Shown here: piece by piece, positions 38,074-39,626 of the stretch
Layout: every line of letters begins with the position of its first letter
Numbering within the stretch: position 1 is the stretch's first letter
Source: CAYTED01 sp964537075
GTDB lineage: Bacteria; Patescibacteriota; Minisyncoccia; Moranbacterales; UBA1568
Length of the DNA: 39,626 nucleotides
Assembly (NCBI GenBank): GCA_964537075.1
Contig: CAZIBB010000003.1
Coordinates: forward strand, 1 to 39,626
Direction of reading: 5' to 3'
Notes under the pieces: model-generated
The model's input: the letters and a program-made list of their open reading frames with translations, nothing else
The model's database searches: none
What the model was told of the DNA's origin: nothing
Translations under genes and position numbers: made by a program

Positions 38074-39626
38074 ATGAACTATGCTATTCCACAACCAGTT
38101 GTCGATACTTTGAAGACCCTTACAGAGGCCGGATTTGAGGCATCTATCGTCGGCGGCTGCGTTCGCGACCTCCTCCTTCATCGCGAACCCAAAGACTGGG
38201 ACATCACGACGAATGCCCTGCCGGAGGAAGTACAGAAACTCTTTCCGGAAAGTTTCTACGAAAATGACTTTGGGACGGTCGGAGTCAAGGTACCACGATT
38301 TCTCGCTACCACTCCAAAGGAAAAGGAGCATGATGTCATCGAAGTCACAACCTATCGTATCGAAAGCGCTTACAGTGACCGTCGCCGTCCAGATACCATC
38401 CTGTTCGCCAAAACGCTCGAGGAGGATCTTTCACGGCGTGACTTCACGATCAATGCCATAGCAGCGAACATCAGGGAACAAGGAACAACGAACCGGGAAC
38501 AGGGAACAGGGAGCAGGGAGCAGAGAATGGCCGACTCCGAAGGTTCACCGATCACTGCTCACTGCTCACTGACCTTGGTTGACCCTTTCAATGGACGCTC
38601 CGACCTCGATGCCAAAATTATCCGTGCGGTCGGCAATGCTGAGGAACGGTTCAACGAGGACGCTCTCCGTATGATGCGGGCCATTCGATTGTTTTCCGAA
38701 TTATCAGCACCAGTGAACAGTCAACAAAAAACAGTCAATAAAAAAGATGACTGGATCATCGAGGAAAAAACTTTGGCCGCCATCAAAAAATGCAGTGGCC
38801 TCATCACTCACGTTTCCATGGAACGGATCCGTGATGAATTTTCGCGTATCATCCTCTCTCCTCACCCGAAGGGCGGTGTCGAATCGCTCGAGGCGACCGG
38901 ACTCCTCCATCACATCATCCCTGAACTCGAAGAAGGCATCGGCGTCGGTCAGAACCTCCATCATATCTATACCGTCTGGGAACACAATCTCCGGGCGCTC
39001 GAAACCTGTCCGTCAAAAAAACTTCATGTGCGGCTAGCAGCACTCCTCCATGATGTCGGCAAACCGAAAACCAAGCGCGGGGACGGGTATCGCTCAACTT
39101 TTTACAATCATGATCATGTCGGCGCACGCATGACGAAAATTATTCTCACGCGTCTTCGCTATTCCAAGGATGTTATTGAAAAGGCGACTCTCCTCGTCGA
39201 CAATCACCTCTTCTATTACAATGTCGGGGAAGTGAGCGAGGCCTCGGTGCGTCGGCTCATCAAGAAAGTCGGCCTCGAAAACATGCCCGATCTCATGGAT
39301 GTGCGAATCGGCGATCGGCTCGGTTCCGGCACACCCAAGGCCAAGCCCTACAAGCTCCGCCACCTGGAATATATCATCGAAAAGGTTTCCAAAGATCCCC
39401 TCTCGGTCAAAATGCTTGCTCTCAAAGGTACCGATCTCATGCAGGGACTCGGTATCACCCCCGGACCGAAAGTTGGTGCCATTCTCGACGTCCTTCTCTC
39501 AGAAGTCATCGAAAATCCGACGCTAAACGAAAAGGAATCCCTTCTCAATCGGAGCAAAGAGCTCATGGAACACGATCTCGACAAGCTCCGCGACTACAAG
39601 AACAAGGTCGTCGAAAAGCTGACCAG
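38074..39626 (+). CDS. cca: CCA tRNA nucleotidyltransferase with HD domain, 3' end cut off
   Basis: The enzyme adds CCA to tRNA 3' ends; all four intact tRNA genes here need it. The frame opens at 38074 (MNYAIPQPVVDTLK) and runs off the window after about 517 codons without a stop. The head has FEASIVGGCVRDLLLHREPKDWDITTNA with the metal-binding DxD, and RRDFTINAIAAN. The central domain has EERFNEDALRMMRAIRLFSEL. The HD part has VRLAALLHDVGKPKTK and NHDHVGARM. Two low-complexity insertions made of heptanucleotide units interrupt it: about 25 residues between NAIAANI and TLVDPFNGR, and about 15 before the DDWIIEEKTLAAI segment. The frame is kept through both, so the enzyme is probably still functional (inference). 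Confidence 0.93.
   Translation, partial: MNYAIPQPVVDTLKTLTEAGFEASIVGGCVRDLLLHREPKDWDITTNALPEEVQKLFPESFYENDFGTVGVKVPRFLATTPKEKEHDVIEVTTYRIESAYSDRRRPDTILFAKTLEEDLSRRDFTINAIAANIREQGTTNREQGTGSREQRMADSEGSPITAHCSLTLVDPFNGRSDLDAKIIRAVGNAEERFNEDALRMMRAIRLFSELSAPVNSQQKTVNKKDDWIIEEKTLAAIKKCSGLITHVSMERIRDEFSRIILSPHPKGGVESLEATGLLHHIIPELEEGIGVGQNLHHIYTVWEHNLRALETCPSKKLHVRLAALLHDVGKPKTKRGDGYRSTFYNHDHVGARMTKIILTRLRYSKDVIEKATLLVDNHLFYYNVGEVSEASVRRLIKKVGLENMPDLMDVRIGDRLGSGTPKAKPYKLRHLEYIIEKVSKDPLSVKMLALKGTDLMQGLGITPGPKVGAILDVLLSEVIENPTLNEKESLLNRSKELMEHDLDKLRDYKNKVVEKLT
38472..38572 (+). repeat. In-frame heptanucleotide tracts in cca, first insertion
   Basis: Eight consecutive units of the CAGGGAA type fill 38472-38527 without a break in register. 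After about 25 other bases come TCACTGC, TCACTGC and TCACTGA (38552-38572). They encode a REQGT/NREQ-like stretch. Confidence 0.85.
38711..38745 (+). repeat. In-frame heptanucleotide tract in cca, second insertion
   Basis: CAGTGAA, CAGTCAA, CAAAAAA, CAGTCAA and TAAAAAA follow each other in register. They encode the polar stretch VNSQQKTVNKK between conserved parts of the enzyme. Confidence 0.75.

Noticed and set aside
1..39626. Alternative genetic code with TGA as glycine
   Set aside because: Several genes end in TGA at their family-typical length (for example the lamin-tail gene), and no TGA occurs inside conserved domains.

Overview
The window looks like a chromosomal segment from a Patescibacteria (Candidate Phyla Radiation) bacterium, probably of the Parcubacteria group. 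This is inference from gene content: a compact ftsA-ftsZ cell-division cluster, a threonyl-tRNA synthetase without the TGS domain, a short IF-2, DUF4012, DUF4446 and RNHCP proteins, a lamin-tail-domain exoprotein, and a cluster of small two-helix VirB2/TrbC-like pilins. TGA is an ordinary stop codon, so this is not a code-25 lineage. All four intact tRNA genes lack an encoded CCA, which fits the CCA-adding enzyme at the right edge.

Layout. At 1-8.6 kb the minus strand carries lepB, hisS, a HIT protein, rpsU, yqeY, ybeY, dgkA, ftsA, ftsZ, nrdR and a DUF167 gene. At 8.8-17 kb the plus strand carries an LCP (LytR-CpsA-Psr) protein, pth, a large secreted lamin-tail/PKD protein, a DUF4012 protein and thrS. 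At 17.1-17.4 kb is an unassigned small transcription unit that ends in a clean terminator. At 17.5-22 kb the minus strand carries a secreted nuclease, an RNHCP protein, tRNA-Gly(TCC), an FNR-like reductase, tRNA-Pro(TGG) with a decayed tandem copy, an HU protein and rny. gpmI (plus) meets the minus-strand series nusA, ppa, tig and clpP. At 28.5-30.6 kb a strong promoter drives two unrecognised genes, one tail-anchored and one with several membrane segments. At 30.6-35.1 kb the minus strand carries a methyltransferase, a solute-binding lipoprotein and four VirB2-like pilin genes. The right end carries tRNA-Ser(CGA), a DUF4446 protein, infB and the truncated cca gene.

The most striking signal is in the spaces between genes. 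Most gaps hold degenerate tandem tracts of seven-base units, often as two arms that are inverted copies of each other. Each gap uses its own unit, and the arms start within a few bases of the neighbouring stop codons. A second family of short palindromes (a GCGG-N5-CCGC pair) sits inside these tracts. Both kinds of repeat also occur in frame inside genes: tract plus palindrome in the lamin-tail gene, and tracts alone at two or three places in cca. Other palindromes (a 17-bp perfect inverted repeat before the DUF4012 gene, an 80-bp hairpin before ybeY, a 20-bp palindrome splitting a copy of the tRNA-Ser 3' end) suggest small non-autonomous elements move or expand here. No transposase, integrase, rRNA or CRISPR array was seen.
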